Positions 61,317-64,000 of a stretch of 64,000 nucleotides of DNA are shown in pieces (the first letter of the stretch is position 1; the number at the start of each line of letters is the position of its first letter). A program made the position numbers and the translations under genes. Below the pieces are notes generated by a model. It did no database searches and was not told the origin of the DNA. It saw only the letters and a list, made by a program, of their open reading frames with translations. Source of the DNA: Phymatolithon calcareum (lineage: Eukaryota; Rhodophyta; Florideophyceae; Hapalidiales); assembly GCA_977006965.1 (NCBI GenBank), contig OZ345374.1:1054001-1118000 (forward strand), in the 5' to 3' direction.

Positions 61317-61630
61317 AAAGAAGCAGTCTGGCTACCGACATACTTGGTGTCAACAAGCTATCTCGCATGCTCATCTTCTCGGACAACCAAGGCGCCATAT
61401 TATCCGCTCAAAACGAGGCAATTACCCAACGAAACAAACATATTGATATTCAATATCACTATGTTCGCGAAGCTGTGGCAACCGAGAAAGTGGAATTCAA
61501 GTACTGTCCGACGGAGTTCATGGTCGCTGATGCACTTACGAAACCACTAAGTCGAATCAAGGTATCCGAGTTCGCGAAAAAGATGGGATTGTATCCTGCA
61601 TGTTCGAAAGCTTCTTCGATCGAGGGGGAG
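61317..61630 (+). pseudogene. Copia D RNase H end and purine tract
   Basis: It resumes the D frame after the AAAGA duplicate, with a deletion of about 15 bp shortly after, relative to remnant C (CGCGATTGATTTC missing). [20 protein letters not shown] and [20 protein letters not shown] follow. The stop codon (TAA in B and C, TTCGTAAGC) is AAA here, so the frame would read into the LTR. The purine tract CGAGGGGGAG ends at 61630. Confidence 0.85.
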
Positions 61631-62039
61631 TGTTGGAAATGTGACTGCTTGGATCTCTTGTCGCAGTACACATTATCCTATGTCATAAGCCTCTAACCAT
61701 TTCTCATATGTTATGATAGAATCAATCCATGTTTTTTCATCTTTACTGACAATGTAGCAGTTCAATCAATTTATTGATTGATCTTGTTATTGTCAGTAAT
61801 TCAATCATTTTGTTGATTGAATCAATCTCAGTCGACATTTCAATCTTTCAGTTGATTGATTCAATCACAGTTCGTAGTGCAATGAGCATCAGAAGTCTTA
61901 TCATACCTCAATCTGAGGCCTATATAAGACCCGGATCTGATGCCCCGACTCAATAAACCAAGGAACATCTCACAACCAACCCAACCATCTCAACCATCTC
62001 AACCATCTCAACCATCAACAACCAAACCTCCATCCAACA
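61631..62039 (+). repeat. 3' LTR of Copia D
   Basis: 409 bp. It is 18 bp longer than the 5' LTR, accounted for by two extra 9-bp CATCTCAAC units, and otherwise differs by a few substitutions. Confidence 0.92.
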
Positions 62040-62823
62040 GTTTTCAACAAGGCCAGTATTCTGCGGAACGAGGCACGATCCCAAGGAGCGCATTCGGCAA
62101 AGTAGGAGAGAAACCCGACAAAACGGAAACATTTTGGGCACAATGGACATGATGGAACCAACTTGCAAATAAAGGTAGCACTTTTTGAAGTTGTTCACCA
62201 ACGTAAAATCTTTCAGCACCGGCAGCATAAACGATACCTGAATACGATCTCAGTACAATGCTGTGGCCGAGCCTTGTAAATAACCGTGCTGAGCACCCAT
62301 AGCTCTAGATAAGCATCGAGGGCTGCGTACGCTTCCAATCGCAAACATTCATCAGGCGAGCCAATGGCGCTGGTTTCAACTCTTAGAAGACCGCCACTTG
62401 TGACAAGAGCAAGATCCAACACGGCAGAATTTTGACAATAAACAGAAAACTCTGCCACTAGCCGTATCACGATGAGAACAAATGCTGGCTCTATGGCACA
62501 AACGCGATATCAAAATCGGAGGGAAATACTTCTGTTTGTCGTTTCCCCAGCTCACGACACTGGCGCTGATCCACGGTGGCCTGCAAGCGACAAGTTTGCA
62601 AAACTTGAAAAAACTTCGCTATAGACGGTGCGAATTTGCGCAAATAGCCCTTCTTCAACGATGCCCGCATTAAAGACATAGCAGCAATAACATCTTGATC
62701 CAACACGACTGCAGATGTGAGAAAATATGAACACTGACCAAACACTTCACCAATTTTTTTCAGAGCTGTAGCTGAACGCACATCCATTCCAATCGCAATC
62801 AAAGACTTGCTCGCCACGCCCAC
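62040..62823 (-). pseudogene. 5' part of the host frame interrupted by Copia D
   Basis: Open minus-strand stretches: 62823-62491 (KKIGEVFGQCSYFLTSAVVL, LRKFAPSIAKFFQVLQTC) and 62470-62213 (IRLVAEFSVYCQNSAVLDL, ECLRLEAYAALDAYLELWVL). A stretch then runs into the LTR at 62040 and continues at 41246. The amphipathic Leu/Ala-rich helices suggest a helical-repeat protein. Frame changes between the stretches could be short introns (a GT...TTTGCAAG interval near 62238-62170 is possible) or decay. I cannot name the family. The right copy of the GTTTT duplication is 62040-62044. Confidence 0.42.
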
Positions 62824-64000
62824 AATTTAGACGAAGAGGGCAACGCGACCGCGACGGGCACGTCCAGGATGGATTTTTCTTTCGCATGAAGAATGGACTG
62901 GCTCCCTGTTACGTCGTTGCGCGTACGCGCATTGTGGATCGGATGATGAATCTTTTCGTTTCGGTTCTGAACCATCGGCTTCAGCTGCGCCAAAATCTTT
63001 GAATTGTGGCCTACAATTGCGTCGATAGCCATCCCACCAAGCGGAGTTCGCTGCGGAGCACAGAACGGCGGGCAGGTTGCATCTTTGGAAGGTTGAAAGT
63101 GGAGTGGTCGTCACGAAGCTTAGCAGGTGGTTCATGAGTTGGCCAAAAATGCATGCATTCTGGATTACAAAAGACAAGGCACTTTTGGTTTTCAATTTGC
63201 CGAGCAAATGTATGCTTACAGTACGTGTTTCAAAGAGGAGCCCAAATTACATTTCAGTGCTCTTGACGTTCGAAAGAGTATTAATTGCCATCAGATTACA
63301 CAGAGCTGCCAAACGGTCTCGACCGGCCCGCCTTCATTTCTCCAGAGGAAACGAGACGGAAAACGTTTAAGAATTTTGAGCACTGATCTTTGACACCGGG
63401 TCATTCCCTGAAAGGTCTCCCAGCGACGAGACAGGGTTTTTGCTGATGAAGACAAGTATATCAAGGCGCAGAAGCCACGGGACAATAATGGGATCATCTG
63501 TACTAGGGTGATATTCAGATATGGAGCGAACGCAACGTATGGGGGCATCGCAGCGGTGAGATTCTTCGTATGATGACATGGTTTCTTCCCTGATGGTATG
63601 CAGATGAAGAGGAGGGCTGCGGTGGTCTCAACCTCGCGTCATGATATTGTTGGGTTTCAACTTCAGCGAAGAAGCACAAGCGATTAATCAAGATGACTGG
63701 CGATTTATTATGCAGCTGCGCCGGAGAGATTTTATTGCTCCATCGCCGACCGTAAGCTTTGGGACTTATCGAACCATAAGATTTCTTTGCAATTTATTCA
63801 CCGCCTCTGTCGTTTTGAACTCCTGCAAAGTCCCATGAACAAAATATTCTCTGCGGTTTTCTTCCAAGGCTCTCCTGAAAGCATACCGTGTTGTTCACGA
63901 AGATCATCGATAAACTTGGTTCTCTTCCTAATCTTTCAAGATTTGTTTGGTACTTCTGCCTCCACGACAGAAATCGGATGGGTCATGCAGTTCACATTTT
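62824..64000. other. Unassigned flank, possibly upstream exons of the interrupted host gene
   Basis: Several overlapping open stretches occur on the minus strand (63207-62827, 63032-62799, 63579-63367), but none has a recognisable motif, and I cannot choose between frames. No repeat termini or RNA gene were seen. Confidence 0.35.

Larger units (their letters stand above)
41247..62039 (+). mobile_element. Copia element D, swollen to 20.8 kb by three nested insertions
   Basis: LTRs 41247-41637 and 61631-62039, outer duplication GTTTT. The internal sequence is found in four pieces: 41638-44222, 48142-48490, 54060-55747 and 61317-61630. They are separated by a YR retrotransposon (44223-48141), Copia E1 (48491-54059) and Copia E2 (55748-61316). 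Without them D would be about 5.7 kb, like A, B and E. Confidence 0.92.

Overview
This window looks like nuclear DNA of a red alga. A florideophyte such as Chondrus crispus fits best, but that is inference. The recognisable host genes are intron-free and closely packed, one is a plant/algal-type sterol enzyme (cycloeucalenol cycloisomerase), and most of the remaining sequence is nested transposable elements.

Layout. 1-8.2 kb is the host-gene island: RMI2 (minus), cycloeucalenol cycloisomerase (minus) and, divergently, a 1225-residue INCENP (plus). 8.2-14.7 kb is intergenic DNA with two non-LTR (LINE) remnants in opposite orientation, two RNase H remnants, and a 425-bp hAT-type non-autonomous element with a perfect 8-bp target duplication. 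14.7-24.9 kb is a degenerate Ty3/Gypsy element (minus). It is split by a complete Copia element (A, 17241-22726, 5-bp duplication GTGCA) whose frame is open but whose integrase has lost its first catalytic Asp. 24.9-33.5 kb holds a dead full-length Copia element (B) and a 5'-deleted relative (C) carrying two further solo-LTR-type insertions. 33.5-37.0 kb has a PIF/Harbinger transposase remnant and a pogo/Tigger element with an open transposase and terminal inverted repeats. 37.0-40.2 kb is an unrecognised minus-strand pseudogene with two solo LTRs of Copia family A inside it and a third just beyond its 3' end.

41.2-62.0 kb is a single 20.8-kb nested insertion: Copia element D (duplication GTTTT) inside a minus-strand host reading frame. 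D contains a tyrosine-recombinase (YR) retrotransposon with split direct repeats (44223-48141) and two 5569-bp Copia elements, E1 (minus, duplication GAATC) and E2 (plus, duplication AAAGA). E1 and E2 form a mirror-image inverted repeat around a 1.7-kb spacer. 62.0-64.0 kb is the other half of the host frame plus unassigned sequence.

How the parts work together. Four Copia sublineages (A, B, D, E) share a gag-pol polyprotein. They also share a primer-binding site matching the anticodon arm of initiator tRNA-Met (half-tRNA priming) and a conserved two-hairpin block in the untranslated leader. Their LTR promoters differ: A and E carry arrays of CACGTG palindromes, while B and D carry TTGATT/AATCAA arrays and a 9-bp variable repeat. 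The order of nesting can be read directly from the target duplications. All identifications come from reading the sequence; no database search was run.
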